A stretch of DNA of 64,000 nt from Streptococcus suis. GTDB lineage: Bacteria; Bacillota; Bacilli; Lactobacillales; Streptococcaceae. The position numbers were made by a program, and so were the translations under genes. Positions 29,108-39,446 of the stretch are shown in pieces (the stretch's first letter is position 1; every line of letters starts with the position of its first letter). The notes below the pieces were generated by a model. It saw only the letters and a program-made list of their open reading frames with translations, was not told the origin of the DNA and ran no database searches. The stretch lies in NCBI RefSeq assembly GCF_024509525.1, contig NZ_JAMWEM010000003.1, positions 1 through 64,000 of the forward strand. Reading direction: 5' to 3'.

Positions 29108-30508
29108 ATGACAGTTAATTTTAGAGCAGAGTTTGACAAACGCAAAGATGAGTTTCTAGCGGACCTCTTTGACCTCCTCCGCATCAATTCCGAGCGTGAC
29201 GATAGCCAGGCCGATGCCCAGCATCCATTTGGACCTGGCCCAGTGCGTGCCTTGGACAAGTTCCTCGAAATCGCTCAGCGTGATGGTTATCCAACCAAGA
29301 ACGTTGACAACTACGCAGGTCACTTTGAATTTGGCGAGGGTGACGAAGTCCTCGGTATCTTCGGTCACTTAGACGTGGTGCCAGCAGGAAGTGGCTGGAA
29401 CACTGACCCATACGAGCCACAAATCATCGACGGTAAGCTCTTTGCCCGCGGATCCTCTGACGACAAGGGACCAACCATGGCTTGCTACTACGGCTTGAAA
29501 ATCATCAAGGAATTGGGCCTTCCGACTTCTAAAAAAGTCCGCTTCATCGTCGGTACTGATGAGGAGTCAGGCTGGGCGGATATGGATTACTACTTTGAGC
29601 ACGTTGGCCTCCCTTTGCCAGACTTCGGATTTTCTCCAGATGCTGAGTTCCCGATTATCAACGGCGAAAAAGGCAATATCACAGCTTACTTGCATTTTGC
29701 GGGGGAAAATAGCGGAGCTGCTAAACTGCATTCCTTCACAGGCGGTTTGCGTGAAAACATGGTGCCGGAGTCTGCGACAGCTATTATTTCTGGCGACCTA
29801 GCAGACCTGGACAACAAGTTGGCAGATTTCATAGCCGCTTACGGCCTAAAAGCTGACGCGGAAACCCTTGAAAACGGTCAGGTACAAGTGACCGTCATCG
29901 GAAAATCAGCCCACGGTTCAACCCCTGAAGAAGGTGTCAATGGAGCAACCTACTTGGCTAAATTCCTCAGCCAATTCGCCTTTGACGGAGCAGCTAAAGC
30001 CTATCTTGACTTAGCAGGACAAGTCCTTCTGGAAGACCATGACGCTAAAAAACTCGGCGTAGCCATCTACGACGAGCAGATGGGAGCTCTTTCTATGAAC
30101 GCAGGTGTCTTTAAGTTTGATGAAACCTCATCTGATAACACCATTGCCCTCAACTTCCGTTATCCAAAAAATACCAACCCTGAAGCCATCAAGGCTGGTT
30201 TAGAAAAACTGGGCGTGGAAGCTGTGAGTTTGTCTGAGCATGGTCACACCCCGCACTACTGCCCAATCGATGATCCAATGGTTGCAACCCTCTTGTCTGT
30301 TTATGAAAAACACACTGGCCTGAAAGGTCATGAACAAGTGATCGGTGGCGGAACATTTGGACGCCTGCTCAAACGTGGTGTAGCCTATGGGGCTATGTTC
30401 CCAGGTGATGTCAACACCATGCACCAAGCCAATGAATTTATCGAAGTCGAGCAACTTTACCGTGCCGCTGTCATTTACGCAGAAGCTATCTATGAATTAA
30501 TCAAATAG
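29108..30508 (+). CDS. pepV: Dipeptidase PepV
   Basis: A 466-residue M20-family zinc dipeptidase. Metal ligands lie in FGHLDVVPAG, ARGSSDDKGP and GTDEESGWADM, and a later GGGTFGRLLKRGVAYGAMFPG holds the last histidine region. It releases amino acids from dipeptides with broad specificity. Codon use resembles highly expressed genes. AAAAGGAG precedes the ATG. Confidence 0.94.
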   Translation: MTVNFRAEFDKRKDEFLADLFDLLRINSERDDSQADAQHPFGPGPVRALDKFLEIAQRDGYPTKNVDNYAGHFEFGEGDEVLGIFGHLDVVPAGSGWNTDPYEPQIIDGKLFARGSSDDKGPTMACYYGLKIIKELGLPTSKKVRFIVGTDEESGWADMDYYFEHVGLPLPDFGFSPDAEFPIINGEKGNITAYLHFAGENSGAAKLHSFTGGLRENMVPESATAIISGDLADLDNKLADFIAAYGLKADAETLENGQVQVTVIGKSAHGSTPEEGVNGATYLAKFLSQFAFDGAAKAYLDLAGQVLLEDHDAKKLGVAIYDEQMGALSMNAGVFKFDETSSDNTIALNFRYPKNTNPEAIKAGLEKLGVEAVSLSEHGHTPHYCPIDDPMVATLLSVYEKHTGLKGHEQVIGGGTFGRLLKRGVAYGAMFPGDVNTMHQANEFIEVEQLYRAAVIYAEAIYELIK

Positions 30509-30662
30509 TTACAGTACAGCACTTTTTTCTAAAGCTAGTTTTTCAGCTACTCATCGTTCGTTTTTTCAAAATACAGTCGGTATTCCTTCAAAAAACTGCC
30601 TTGATTAGTGAAAAACTATCTCTTATATCAAAGTACTTTACTTGTGAATACAGGTTCTTATC
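30509..30662. other. Spacer after pepV
   Basis: About 150 bp without an ORF. The stretch 30641-30660, CTTGTGAATACAGGTTCTTA, differs at only two positions from a segment before deoB (44136-44155). Confidence 0.5.
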
Positions 30663-30686
30663 AAGACGGGTTCGCCCGTCTTTTTT
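30663..30686 (+). terminator. Hairpin in front of the GNAT gene
   Basis: AAGACGGG-TTCG-CCCGTCTT followed by TTTT, immediately before the AGGAGG site of the acetyltransferase gene. It could end upstream transcripts or attenuate this gene. Confidence 0.75.
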
Positions 30687-30696
30687 AGGAGGAAAT

Positions 30697-31155
30697 ATGG
30701 AACTGATAGAACTCAAACTTGCAGATATGGAAACGGTTAAACAGCTCTTCTTGTCTGTATTTAGCCAAGAGCCCTGGAATGATGATTGGTCGGATGAGGA
30801 ACAATTAGACCGCTATCTAGGCGATTTGCTGTCACATCCAAGAGCACTTTGTTTTGGCTTGTTTGACCAGGAAAAATTGATAGGGCTGTCACTTGGTTAC
30901 ATTCGCTATTGGTATGAGGGAACAGAGTATCGAATTGAAGAGTTCTGCATGTCTCGTGATTACCAAGGGCAAGGACATGGTGCTAGTTTTTTAGCTGACA
31001 TTGAGAAGCAGTTAGCTGATAGAAAAATTGTTCATATTCTTCTGCAAACCGAACGTACTCTTCCAGCCTTTTTCTTCTATAAAAAATGTGGTTTTCATAC
31101 CCTTGAAGAAGATGTGACCATGGTCAAGAAAGTAGGACATCATGGAACTTGCTGA
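30697..31155 (+). CDS. GNAT-family N-acetyltransferase
   Basis: A 152-residue GNAT protein, with the acetyl-CoA site RDYQGQGHGASFLADIE at about 93-109 and an upstream beta-strand pair YRIEEFCMS. The C-terminus FFFYKKCGFHTLEED is typical of the fold. The substrate is unknown. The ATG at 30697 follows TTAGGAGGAAAT; a longer frame upstream would run through the terminator-like hairpin and is rejected. Its end overlaps the following UDG-like gene by 14 bp. Confidence 0.88.
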   Translation: MELIELKLADMETVKQLFLSVFSQEPWNDDWSDEEQLDRYLGDLLSHPRALCFGLFDQEKLIGLSLGYIRYWYEGTEYRIEEFCMSRDYQGQGHGASFLADIEKQLADRKIVHILLQTERTLPAFFFYKKCGFHTLEEDVTMVKKVGHHGTC

Positions 31156-31738
31156 TATTCGTCAAGCGATTATGGAGGATTTAACCAATCAAGTCTTTAC
31201 GAAAAAAGGGATAAAGCCTCTTTTCCAAGCACCGTCTACCGCAAAAATCCTCATTATTGGACAGGCACCTGGATTGAAGACCCAGGAAAAAGGGCGTTTA
31301 TTTGACGACGCTAGTGGTGACAACCTCCGTCGATGGTTGGACGTGGATCGTCAGACTTTTTATGAATCGGGTCATTTTGCCATTCTTCCTATGGATTTTT
31401 ATTATCCAGGAAAGGGGAAAACAGGCGATAATCCACCTCGTAAGGATTTCGCTCCCAAGTGGCACCCGCTTATTTTAAATCAACTACCTCAGATTGAACT
31501 GACCTTGTTGATTGGGCAATATGCTCAGGATTATTATTTGGAAAAATCGCAAAGGAACCTGACCGAGAGAGTACAGCATGCAGATGACTACCTTCCCACT
31601 TATTTTCCTTTGCCCCATCCTTCTCCAAGAAATAATATCTGGCAGGCAAAGAATCCCTGGTTTCAAGCAAAAATTATTCCTCAATTACGAGAATCTATTG
31701 CTGACTCCTTGAAAAATAGAGTAAAAATGATACAATAA
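31142..31738 (+). CDS. Uracil-DNA glycosylase family protein
   Basis: A 198-residue protein of the UDG superfamily. IIGQAPGLKTQEKGRLFDD resembles the water-activating GQAPG motif of family 4/6-like enzymes, and the C-terminal PLPHPSPRNNIW holds the HPSP(R) DNA-reading loop. There is no iron-sulfur cysteine set. It may remove uracil or another damaged base, but activity is not certain. It overlaps the GNAT gene. Confidence 0.85.
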   Translation: MELADIRQAIMEDLTNQVFTKKGIKPLFQAPSTAKILIIGQAPGLKTQEKGRLFDDASGDNLRRWLDVDRQTFYESGHFAILPMDFYYPGKGKTGDNPPRKDFAPKWHPLILNQLPQIELTLLIGQYAQDYYLEKSQRNLTERVQHADDYLPTYFPLPHPSPRNNIWQAKNPWFQAKIIPQLRESIADSLKNRVKMIQ

Positions 31739-31777
31739 ATAAAAGATAGCGTTTTCGTCCTTTAGAGGAGGTGCTTT

Positions 31778-32560
31778 ATGAAAAAGTATTTGTGTTATTT
31801 ATTGGGTTTCTTGCTTTTATTGTTTAGCCTAGGTCAGCCTAGTTCTGCAATGGCCGAGGGACTACCTAACCGTCCAATTGATTCGACTGTTCAGGATGAA
31901 AGGGGCTACCTAAGTACGCAAGCTATTGCAACCATTGATGCTGAGAATCAGGCATGGCAAACTACGGAAGAACAGTTACAGATAGGTGTATATGTAACCG
32001 ACTACCTGACGAGTGATATTGAGAGTCTAGCTAACGAACTTTTTCGTAAGTGGCAGGTGGGATATGCTGGGACGGATAACGGTGTCTTATTAGTCGTTGC
32101 TATTGAAGAAAGGCAGTTTCGACTAGAAACTTCTGATAATGCAGCTACGATTCTGACCGATGTTGAAGCTAAGCGAATTCTAGAGGAGTCTCGTAGTTTT
32201 TTCCGTGAAGGGGACTATGATAATGGGATCCTCTTTATTGTTGATGCTATTGGAGATCAATTTTATGGGACGGATCGGGCTCAAGCACGTCTCGATCATT
32301 TTGAAGAAGAGTATGGTATTTATAAGGGTGAAGAAAGCATCTTTCCTTATTTAACTGTGCTTGTTGTAATTATCATTTTGCTGGTTATTGATAAGAGGGG
32401 CCGAGGCGGAGGGGGGCCTGGTTCCTTCCTTTGGATTCCTATTGATGGCTATCGAGGATCACGTCACCATCGCTCTCATTCTTCAGGTTCTTCTAGCTTC
32501 GGGGGTGGAGGCTGGTCGGGGGGCGGCGGAGGAGGAGGCGGAGCCTCGTCCGGTTGGTGA
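31778..32560 (+). CDS. TPM-domain (YgcG-like) membrane protein
   Basis: A 260-residue exported protein. The signal peptide runs to about AMAEG (residue 27). A TPM/DUF477 domain then extends through VQDERGYLSTQAIATIDAEN and NGVLLVVAIEERQFRLETS. A membrane helix follows at about 188-204 (FPYLTVLVVIIILLVID), and the cytosolic tail is rich in Ser and Gly (SSFGGGGWSGGGGGGGG). It is paired with lemA, as often in bacteria. Function remains unclear. Confidence 0.88.
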   Translation: MKKYLCYLLGFLLLLFSLGQPSSAMAEGLPNRPIDSTVQDERGYLSTQAIATIDAENQAWQTTEEQLQIGVYVTDYLTSDIESLANELFRKWQVGYAGTDNGVLLVVAIEERQFRLETSDNAATILTDVEAKRILEESRSFFREGDYDNGILFIVDAIGDQFYGTDRAQARLDHFEEEYGIYKGEESIFPYLTVLVVIIILLVIDKRGRGGGGPGSFLWIPIDGYRGSRHHRSHSSGSSSFGGGGWSGGGGGGGGASSGW

Positions 32561-32579
32561 TAAATAGAAAGGAAAGTTT

Positions 32580-33161
32580 ATGAATAAGAAGTTATTATAT
32601 ATATTTGTACCCGTCTTGGTGTTAGTATTTTTAGGTATAGGAGCTATGGGACAATACAATGGCTTAGTGGACGCCTATGCTGAAGTAGAAAACGCTCAGG
32701 CCAATGTAGATACTCAGCTACAGCGCCGTTATGATTTGATTCCCAATGTAGTTTCTGCTGTGAAGGGAGCTATGGAGCATGAGGAAGAAATCTTTGTGGC
32801 GATTGCAGATGCGCGTGCAAAAATTGGTTCCAGTCAACCAGGCAGTCCTGATTATAAAGAGGGACAAACAGAATTGGATTCAGCTGTGTCACGCCTTTTA
32901 GTTTTAACGGAGAACTATCCGCAGCTGACAGCCAACCAGCAGGTATCTGACTTGATAACTGAGTTAGAAGGGACAGAGAATAGAATCTTAGTTGCACGCA
33001 AGGATTATAATGCCGTTGCGACAACATACAATAAGAAGATTAAACGATTTCCTACTGCAATTTATGCGAATTGGTTTGGCTACGAAAAAGTAGAGTTATT
33101 CCAAGCAACCAGTGATGCAACAACGACTGTACCAAGTGTAGACTTGGGCGATGATGAATAA
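32580..33161 (+). CDS. lemA: LemA family protein
   Basis: A 193-residue protein with one N-terminal hydrophobic helix (about 4-24) and the LemA core YNGLVDAYAEVENAQANVDTQLQRRYDLIPNVV (present in parts). Helices and FPTAIYANWFGYEKVELFQ follow near the C-terminus. It is anchored with the bulk probably outside. It lies 19 bp after the TPM gene, and the two form an operon closed by a strong terminator. Confidence 0.92.
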   Translation: MNKKLLYIFVPVLVLVFLGIGAMGQYNGLVDAYAEVENAQANVDTQLQRRYDLIPNVVSAVKGAMEHEEEIFVAIADARAKIGSSQPGSPDYKEGQTELDSAVSRLLVLTENYPQLTANQQVSDLITELEGTENRILVARKDYNAVATTYNKKIKRFPTAIYANWFGYEKVELFQATSDATTTVPSVDLGDDE

Positions 33162-33166
33162 AATAA

Positions 33167-33209
33167 AAGATTGAAGATAAAGCCTAGTCGGCCTTATCTT
33201 CAATCTTTT
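33167..33209 (+). terminator. lemA terminator
   Basis: AAAGATTGAAGATAA(A)GCC and GGC(C)TTATCTTCAATCTTT pair around TAGTC. It can also serve the convergent gene. Confidence 0.9.
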
Positions 33210-33212
33210 TGT

Positions 33213-34283
33213 TTATTTTGTTACCCAAATACCAGTAATGTAGTCGGAATCAAGTGACATCTGGTTCAGTACCTCTTTGGTCTTCCAATTGTAGAGATAG
33301 AGCTGATCGCCAACGATGAAGAGCAGTCGTTCATCATCTAAAGATTGTAGGTGAGATACAGTTAGGTAACTTGGATTGACATCTGGAAAGACATGGAAAC
33401 TCTCGTCGCCCGTCTTCGTGTCATAAATGGTAAATCGGATATCATTAGTCGTATAGCCATCGTGTTCTATGAGTATGTGACTATCGGAGTTAAGAGAGTG
33501 CATCTTTGCTGGACTAGGGTTACTTAGTTCAATTAAATCAATTGATTTTGATTGGGTATTAAATGTTAATACTTGTTGGGATTGTGTATATTCTAGAGAT
33601 TCGGAGGTATAAGAGATAATTGGCAGATACAAAATATTATTCATCAAATAGCCTGAATGCAGACCCATAGTTTTGTCTAATTCAATCGTTTCAGATACAG
33701 TCATAGTCTGTTTATCCACTAAAATAAGAAGTTGCTTCCAATTATCTGGATTGTCAGGAATATTTTCTGTTCCAACTAGATAGATTGTATTATCGTCTAT
33801 CATAATTGTTGGATTTGGATTGAAGTATTCTGGGAGTTTAGCATCTTTGAGGTGTTTTAATTCTTTATCAAATTTTGCTACGCCATGCGGACTAGCAGTG
33901 TAGAAAAATTCTCCATCTGTTCCACTTATATTTGTAGAATATTTACTTGGTTGGCGTAGAATCTTTCCATTTTCAAAATCAATAGATACAAGGTTGCTAT
34001 TCGAATATTTATGCGCATAATTCGAAAATAGAAGGTGACGATTATCTAAAGTAAAATTTGCGCCAGATCCAAGATAATCTGGTTCTGGGAGTGCTTGGGA
34101 TTCTAAGAGTATAGGCTGGTCAGTTTCTAGTTTGTAGGAATCGATTTTACCAGGATAAATAATGTAAAAATTAGCTTGAGAATTAGGTTGGAATTCTCCA
34201 TTTTTATAAGTGATTAACTTCCAAGCAATTAGACTTGTTGCAAGGATTACTAATGAAATAATGGCAACGACAATTTTTTTCAT
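33213..34283 (-). CDS. Membrane-anchored protein of unknown function
   Basis: A 356-residue protein with an N-terminal hydrophobic helix (MKKIVVAIISLVILATSLIA) and no cysteine lipobox. The large extracellular part has repeated beta-strand blocks (LDNRHLLFSNY, DGEFFYTASPHGVAKFD, DDNTIYLVGTEN), suggestive of a beta-propeller. I do not recognise the family. ATG 34283 is chosen for the AAAGGAGG site; a longer frame lacks one. A -35/-10 pair (TTGCGT, 17 bp, TATTAT) overlaps a cre-like site. Confidence 0.7.
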   Translation of the reverse strand: MKKIVVAIISLVILATSLIAWKLITYKNGEFQPNSQANFYIIYPGKIDSYKLETDQPILLESQALPEPDYLGSGANFTLDNRHLLFSNYAHKYSNSNLVSIDFENGKILRQPSKYSTNISGTDGEFFYTASPHGVAKFDKELKHLKDAKLPEYFNPNPTIMIDDNTIYLVGTENIPDNPDNWKQLLILVDKQTMTVSETIELDKTMGLHSGYLMNNILYLPIISYTSESLEYTQSQQVLTFNTQSKSIDLIELSNPSPAKMHSLNSDSHILIEHDGYTTNDIRFTIYDTKTGDESFHVFPDVNPSYLTVSHLQSLDDERLLFIVGDQLYLYNWKTKEVLNQMSLDSDYITGIWVTK

Positions 34284-34330
34284 GGCAAATCCTCCTTTTA
34301 CTAACATAATAATACAACAGAGCGAAAAAC

Positions 34331-34344
34331 GCAAGCGTTTTCAT
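34331..34344. promoter_or_regulatory. Possible cre site at the unknown anchored gene
   Basis: Read on the minus strand, ATGAAAACGCTTGC(G) matches the cre pattern closely and overlaps the -35 box of the minus-strand gene, which would favour glucose repression. Confidence 0.4.
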
Positions 34345-34370
34345 GAATATCCTGCAATTTTTTTATAAGA

Positions 34371-34400
34371 AAAAAACGAATGCCTGTTTGGCATTCGTTG
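34371..34400 (-). terminator. mnmE terminator
   Basis: CGAATGCC and GGCATTCG pair around TGTTT; the minus strand continues in TTTTTTC. Confidence 0.85.
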
Positions 34401-34405
34401 CTTGC

Positions 34406-35779
34406 TTATTTTCCAAGGCAGAATTGGCTAAAGAGTTGGGTGATGAGTTCATCTGGAGCTGCATCGCCTGTGATTTCTCCCAAAATCTGCCAACAACGGG
34501 TCAGGTCAACTTGTAACAAGTCAACAGGCATGCCCATTTCCAAACCATCATTGACAGCTTGTAGGCTTTGGACGGCCTGTTCAATGAGGGAAATGTGGCG
34601 AGAATTGGAGAGATAAGTGGCATCTTGCTCGACCAAACCAGCATTTTCAAAGAAGAGCTGGTTGATTTTTTCTTCGATTTGGTCGATATTCTGGTTTTTC
34701 AAAACGGAAATGCGGATGACATCCTCAGGAAGTTGGTCTGCTTCAATCTGTTCTTCTAGGTCGGTCTTGTTGAGCAGGACGATGCGGTTGGCCATATCGG
34801 AAATGGCTAGGAGGTTGCGATCTTGCTCGGTCAGTGGCTCGGATGCGTTGAGGACCAGCAGGATGAGGTCGGCCTCCTCAAGGGCTTTTTTAGACCGTTC
34901 CACACCGATTTTTTCAACGATGTCGTCAGTTTCGCGGATACCTGCTGTATCAATCAGCTTGAGGGGGACGCCTTTGATGTTGACGTATTCTTCGATAACG
35001 TCTCGTGTTGTTCCAGCGATGTCTGTAACGATGGCTTTTTCCTCGCGGAGAAGATTATTGAGCAGGCTGGATTTTCCCACATTTGGACGACCGATAATAG
35101 CGGTTGCGATGCCTTCACGCAGGATTTTTCCACGGCGGGCAGTACGGAGGAGATTTTCCAAAAGCGCTTGGAACTGGAGGGTTTTCTCGCGGACCAGCTC
35201 TGTCGTCGCTTCCTCCACGTCGTCGTACTCAGGGTAGTCGATGTTGACTTCGACCTGTGCCAACGTGTTGAGAATCTCTTGGCGCGTGTCGTTGATGAGC
35301 TGGGAGAGGGAACCGTCAAGCTGGCGGACGGCATTGTGCATGGCCTTGTCAGTCTTGGCGCGGATGACATCCATGACGGCTTCTGCCTGGGTCAAATCAA
35401 CACGGCCGTTGAGAAAGGCACGCTTGGTAAACTCGCCTGGTTCAGCCATTCGAGCCCCTTGGCGAATCAGGAGTTGGAGGATTTCGTTGGTAACGGCGAT
35501 GCCTCCGTGAGTATTAATCTCAATGACATCTTCGCGCGTGAAGGTCTTTGGGGAACGCATGACACCCAGCATGACCTCGTCAAGCACTTGCCCTGTCGCA
35601 GGGTCAATAATATGGCCGTAGTTGAGGCTGTGACTGGGTACAGTCGCTAGGTCTTTTCCTTTGAAAACCTTGCTGGCAATGGCAAAAGCGTCCGTCCCAG
35701 ACAGGCGGACAATCCCAATGGCCCCCTCACCGAGAGGAGTGGATATAGCGGTAATAGTGTCGAATTCCTTTGTTATCAT
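34406..35779 (-). CDS. mnmE: tRNA modification GTPase MnmE
   Basis: A 457-residue MnmE/TrmE. The N-terminal folate-binding domain begins with [21 protein letters not shown]. The G domain has [12 protein letters not shown] (P-loop), DIAGTTRD and [10 protein letters not shown], with NKTD. The C-terminal CLGK carries the essential cysteine. With MnmG it installs the 5-carboxymethylaminomethyl group on wobble uridine. It is read toward the unknown anchored gene, and the defence block lies on its other side. Confidence 0.97.
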   Translation of the reverse strand: MITKEFDTITAISTPLGEGAIGIVRLSGTDAFAIASKVFKGKDLATVPSHSLNYGHIIDPATGQVLDEVMLGVMRSPKTFTREDVIEINTHGGIAVTNEILQLLIRQGARMAEPGEFTKRAFLNGRVDLTQAEAVMDVIRAKTDKAMHNAVRQLDGSLSQLINDTRQEILNTLAQVEVNIDYPEYDDVEEATTELVREKTLQFQALLENLLRTARRGKILREGIATAIIGRPNVGKSSLLNNLLREEKAIVTDIAGTTRDVIEEYVNIKGVPLKLIDTAGIRETDDIVEKIGVERSKKALEEADLILLVLNASEPLTEQDRNLLAISDMANRIVLLNKTDLEEQIEADQLPEDVIRISVLKNQNIDQIEEKINQLFFENAGLVEQDATYLSNSRHISLIEQAVQSLQAVNDGLEMGMPVDLLQVDLTRCWQILGEITGDAAPDELITQLFSQFCLGK

Positions 35780-35952
35780 ATATCTTTCTTTCTAAAATCG
35801 TCTTATCTATTAGTGTATCATGGAATGATAAAAAAAGCACAGATGAGGGATGGGAATGTATGCTCACTAAATCAATTGTTTTTCTATTCCATTCTAGCTT
35901 AAAATATGATAAAATTAACCTACATAATCTTTGTATTTTTTAGGAGAGAAAT

Positions 35953-36000
35953 ATGAAACTTCTAAATAGGTTTGCATATATATATATCAAAGCAATCTAA
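35953..36000 (+). other. Mini-ORF with an (AT)6 tract before hsdR
   Basis: TAGGAGAG precedes ATG 35953, which opens a 15-codon ORF, MKLLNRFAYIYIKAI, running through CATATATATATATC. A terminator follows at 36031-36055, so a transcript of roughly 100 nt is conceivable. It could be a leader peptide or the remnant of a truncated gene. The rest of 35780-36079 is AT-rich and without genes. Confidence 0.3.
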
Positions 36001-36030
36001 AACTCTTACTCAATTCTATAGTAAAAGAAA

Positions 36031-36055
36031 CCTGCCTGTCTTGGCAGGCTTTTTG
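36031..36055 (+). terminator. Terminator upstream of hsdR
   Basis: CCTGCC-TGTCTT-GGCAGG followed by CTTTTTG. Confidence 0.8.
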
Positions 36056-36079
36056 CGTTGTCGAAAGGCTGGTGTCTAG

Positions 36080-39000
36080 ATGACTTGGAAACAACTTATG
36101 CTAGACATACCAGTCTATGCACCAGAACTCTTGGAAGAAATGAGAGCCATAGAGGAATACCAAGCAGGCTTGCTTGAAAAACTAGAAAGACAGGACAATG
36201 CCTTAGAGTTGGAGGCTGTTTACAAAGTGGAACAAGCCCGCCTGACCGATATTGTCAAAGGCTATCTGGACATCAAACGTAAGCCTGACCACTATGCCCA
36301 AGCAGAGCAGAAATTAGCAGATGTCCATGGTCAGTTAATCGGTTTCCGCAAGCATCTCCACAAACTCTTGCAAAAGGTCAATGAAGAGGATTTGAAAGAT
36401 TTTCAAGTTAGCTTACGCTTGTTGCCTGGTCAGCGGGAATTGGTTGAGCCTCAAGCTGTTTATCAGACTAAAAAGCCAGCCAATGAAGTGCAGATAGAAG
36501 ATGAACTCATTCGCCAGTTGACCAGCGGAGAGAGTCAGTGGGTCTATCGTCCTGAACTCAATAGTGAAGAACTCCTTTGGTCCAACTTTTTCGCCAAGCT
36601 AGAGGCTAATAACGTCCGCCATTTAGCTGACCATCCCCTAACAGACCAAGAAAAACACCAAATCAAGAACCAGCTCAACTTTGTCAATTTCTACGAAGCA
36701 GCCAAGTGGTTGGCAGGTGAGAATGGCATTGCCAAGGTCCAAGTCCAACGAGAAGATGCTAGTCTGGGCACCATCCGACTAGAGGTCATCTGGCGGCACA
36801 ATGTCGCAGGGGGCAAGTCCAGTTATGAGGTTGTCAACCAAGTTGTGACAGGTGGGGATGCTGCCAGACAAAGACGGGGTGATGTGACCCTCTTGATTAA
36901 CGGCCTACCAATGATTCAAATTGAACTCAAGAGCCGTTCCCATCCCTATATGGATGCCTTCCGTCAAATTCGCAAATACGAGCAAGAAGGTCAGTTTAAG
37001 GGTATCTTTTCGAGTCTACAAATGTTTGTAGTGTCTAACATCACGGAAACCCGCTACATCGCTGCTGCTAAGGAAACTAAACTCAACGACCGCTTCTTGA
37101 CCAAGTGGGTGGATAAGCACAATCAAGCCCAGCCCCATCTCTTTGACTTTGCCAGAGAGGTCCTTTCCATCCCTATGGCTCATCAGTTGGTCATGCAATA
37201 TAGCGTTATCGACGACGACAAAAAAGCCCTTATCCTGCTTCGTCCCTATCAAATCCATGCCATAGAAGCCATCCGAGAAGCCAGTCGTCTTCGTCAGTCA
37301 GGCTATATCTGGCACACGACTGGTTCAGGTAAGACCCTGACTTCCTACAAGGTGGCACGCAATCTCCTGCAAATCCCATCCATTGAGAAGACTATTTTTG
37401 TCATAGATAGGACAGACCTTGACCAGCAGACTACCTCCGCCTTTCTGTCCTATGCGGAAAATGACATGATAGATATTGACCAGACGGACGATACCCAGCA
37501 CTTGTTGAAAAATCTGTCTTCAGAAGACCGCCGTGTCGTGGTCACCACTATTCAAAAACTCAATACCCTCCTGCGTCAATTTGAAGAGGGGCTTCATGAG
37601 AAATTCCACCAACGTGTTAAGAACCTAAATCTAGCCTTTGTTGTGGACGAATGCCACCGGGCTGTCACCCCAGAACGCCAGCGGATTTTGGAACAGTTCT
37701 TTGTCAACTCGCTTTGGTATGGCTTTACAGGTACTCCTATTTTCAAGGAGAACAAGCGGGAGCAAAAAGGAGATTTGGCCCAGACGACAGAAGAACAGTA
37801 TGGGCCATGTCTCCATGAATACACAGTCAAAGAAGCCATCCATGATCGAGCTGTTCTTGGTTTCCAAGTGGAATACCAGACCACCATGCCTGGCTGGGCT
37901 GAGGAGGAAATCGAAGACGAGTTTTACGACGATGAACGGCACATGCTGACGGTGTTGGATGCCATTTTAAACAAATCCAAACGCAAACTCGGTTTCCAAA
38001 ACGGTGTAGGGAAAACCTACGAGGGCCTACTGACTGTCAAGTCCATCGCCCGTGCCCAAGCCTACTATGACCTGATACAAGAAGTCAAGGCAGGACAGAA
38101 GAGCCTGACGATTTCCGAGTCTGTCAAGAAGGTTTTACCAGACTTTCCAAAAGTTGCCATCACATACTCAGTGACTGAAAACGACGAATCTTCCTTTGCT
38201 AATCAAGACTACATGAGCAAGAGTTTGGAGGATTACAATGCCATGTTTGGTACGCATTTCACTCTGGCGACCCTTGGTTCCTATAATACTGACCTCAACG
38301 AACGCTTGGCCCGCAAAAAAGACAAGTATGCCTTCCGTGAGGAGCAGTTGGACTTGGTTATTGTAGTGGATCGCCTCTTGACGGGATTTGATGCTCCGTG
38401 CTTGTCTACCATTTTCATGGACAGACAACCTATGAAACCCCAGCATATCATTCAAGCCTTTTCACGGACCAACCGTCTCTTTGACGAGGGCAAGAAGTTT
38501 GGACAAGTAGTTTCATTTCAAACACCTAATAAATTCAAGGAAAAGGTTGACGAAGCCCTCAGTCTCTACTCAAATGGCGGTGAGTTTGCGGTGTTGGCTC
38601 CGACTTGGTTGGAAGAAAAAGCCAAGTTCAAGGAAAAAGTTCAGCAGTTGCTGGCTATTGCCCCAAATCCTGAAATGGTGCCAGACCTGGATGCCAGCAG
38701 TGATGCCGAGTTGAAACGCTTTGCCAAGGCCTTTCAGGAATTTGACAAGCTCTTTGCCTCGGTGCAGGTCTATGCCGACTACGAGCAAGAGGACATTCTC
38801 AAGGAAATCGGGCTTAGTCTGGAGGATATTGAGAATTTTTCTGGACAATACCAAAATGTCATTGAAGAACTCCGCAGACGTCGGAAGGATGATGAGGGCA
38901 TAGAAGATACGCCTTTTGATATTGAATACGAGCTGGAGTCTGTCCGTACGGATGAAATCAATTACCACTATATCATCTCTCTCATCCAAAACCTGATTGA

Positions 39001-39442
39001 CAGTAAAAATCAAGTCATTCCTGATAAGGAGAAAAAGATGGTGGACAACTACATCGCCGACTTAGACAAGACTAATCCCAAACTCTCCCAACTCATCTCC
39101 AAAATCTGGCAGGAAGCTCAGACCAATACTCAAGATTACAAGGGGCAATCTATCGCCCACAAGTTAGATGAGATGATTGACCTAACCATCCGTGAACAAG
39201 TCGTATCCACCGCACGAGATTGGTGTGTCGGTGAAGATGAACTCCAGTTTATCGTGGACAACTACCGAGTCGGCAAGGACAAGCAAATCGGAGAAAAAGC
39301 CCTGGTTGATACCTACGACTATACAAGCTACAAGGAAAACAAGGGCGACCAAGCCCTCAACAAGCTTAAATACAAAAAAGCCCTCAAAGAGGACTATATG
39401 AACATGATTGCAGAAGAAATCCTACCATTGAGGGGGAGGTAG
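36080..39442 (+). CDS. hsdR: Type I restriction enzyme subunit R
   Basis: A 1120-residue HsdR. About 130 residues of charged helical sequence precede the usual start. The PD-(D/E)xK nuclease region has [20 protein letters not shown] (acidic and ELK residues around 270-284). The SF2 translocase has HTTGSGKT (about 411-418), DECHR (about 522-526), TGTPIF, and RLLTGFDAP with QAFSRTNR. It cleaves DNA after ATP-driven translocation. The start has only a weak site (GAAAGG), so the N-terminus is less certain. abiH begins 4 bp after its stop. Confidence 0.95.
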   Translation: MTWKQLMLDIPVYAPELLEEMRAIEEYQAGLLEKLERQDNALELEAVYKVEQARLTDIVKGYLDIKRKPDHYAQAEQKLADVHGQLIGFRKHLHKLLQKVNEEDLKDFQVSLRLLPGQRELVEPQAVYQTKKPANEVQIEDELIRQLTSGESQWVYRPELNSEELLWSNFFAKLEANNVRHLADHPLTDQEKHQIKNQLNFVNFYEAAKWLAGENGIAKVQVQREDASLGTIRLEVIWRHNVAGGKSSYEVVNQVVTGGDAARQRRGDVTLLINGLPMIQIELKSRSHPYMDAFRQIRKYEQEGQFKGIFSSLQMFVVSNITETRYIAAAKETKLNDRFLTKWVDKHNQAQPHLFDFAREVLSIPMAHQLVMQYSVIDDDKKALILLRPYQIHAIEAIREASRLRQSGYIWHTTGSGKTLTSYKVARNLLQIPSIEKTIFVIDRTDLDQQTTSAFLSYAENDMIDIDQTDDTQHLLKNLSSEDRRVVVTTIQKLNTLLRQFEEGLHEKFHQRVKNLNLAFVVDECHRAVTPERQRILEQFFVNSLWYGFTGTPIFKENKREQKGDLAQTTEEQYGPCLHEYTVKEAIHDRAVLGFQVEYQTTMPGWAEEEIEDEFYDDERHMLTVLDAILNKSKRKLGFQNGVGKTYEGLLTVKSIARAQAYYDLIQEVKAGQKSLTISESVKKVLPDFPKVAITYSVTENDESSFANQDYMSKSLEDYNAMFGTHFTLATLGSYNTDLNERLARKKDKYAFREEQLDLVIVVDRLLTGFDAPCLSTIFMDRQPMKPQHIIQAFSRTNRLFDEGKKFGQVVSFQTPNKFKEKVDEALSLYSNGGEFAVLAPTWLEEKAKFKEKVQQLLAIAPNPEMVPDLDASSDAELKRFAKAFQEFDKLFASVQVYADYEQEDILKEIGLSLEDIENFSGQYQNVIEELRRRRKDDEGIEDTPFDIEYELESVRTDEINYHYIISLIQNLIDSKNQVIPDKEKKMVDNYIADLDKTNPKLSQLISKIWQEAQTNTQDYKGQSIAHKLDEMIDLTIREQVVSTARDWCVGEDELQFIVDNYRVGKDKQIGEKALVDTYDYTSYKENKGDQALNKLKYKKALKEDYMNMIAEEILPLRGR

Positions 39443-39446
39443 AAAG

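Noticed and set aside
34568..35650. Several plus-strand ORFs opposite mnmE, up to 275 codons
   Set aside because: They lie wholly within the conserved mnmE coding frame and have no sites or family features.
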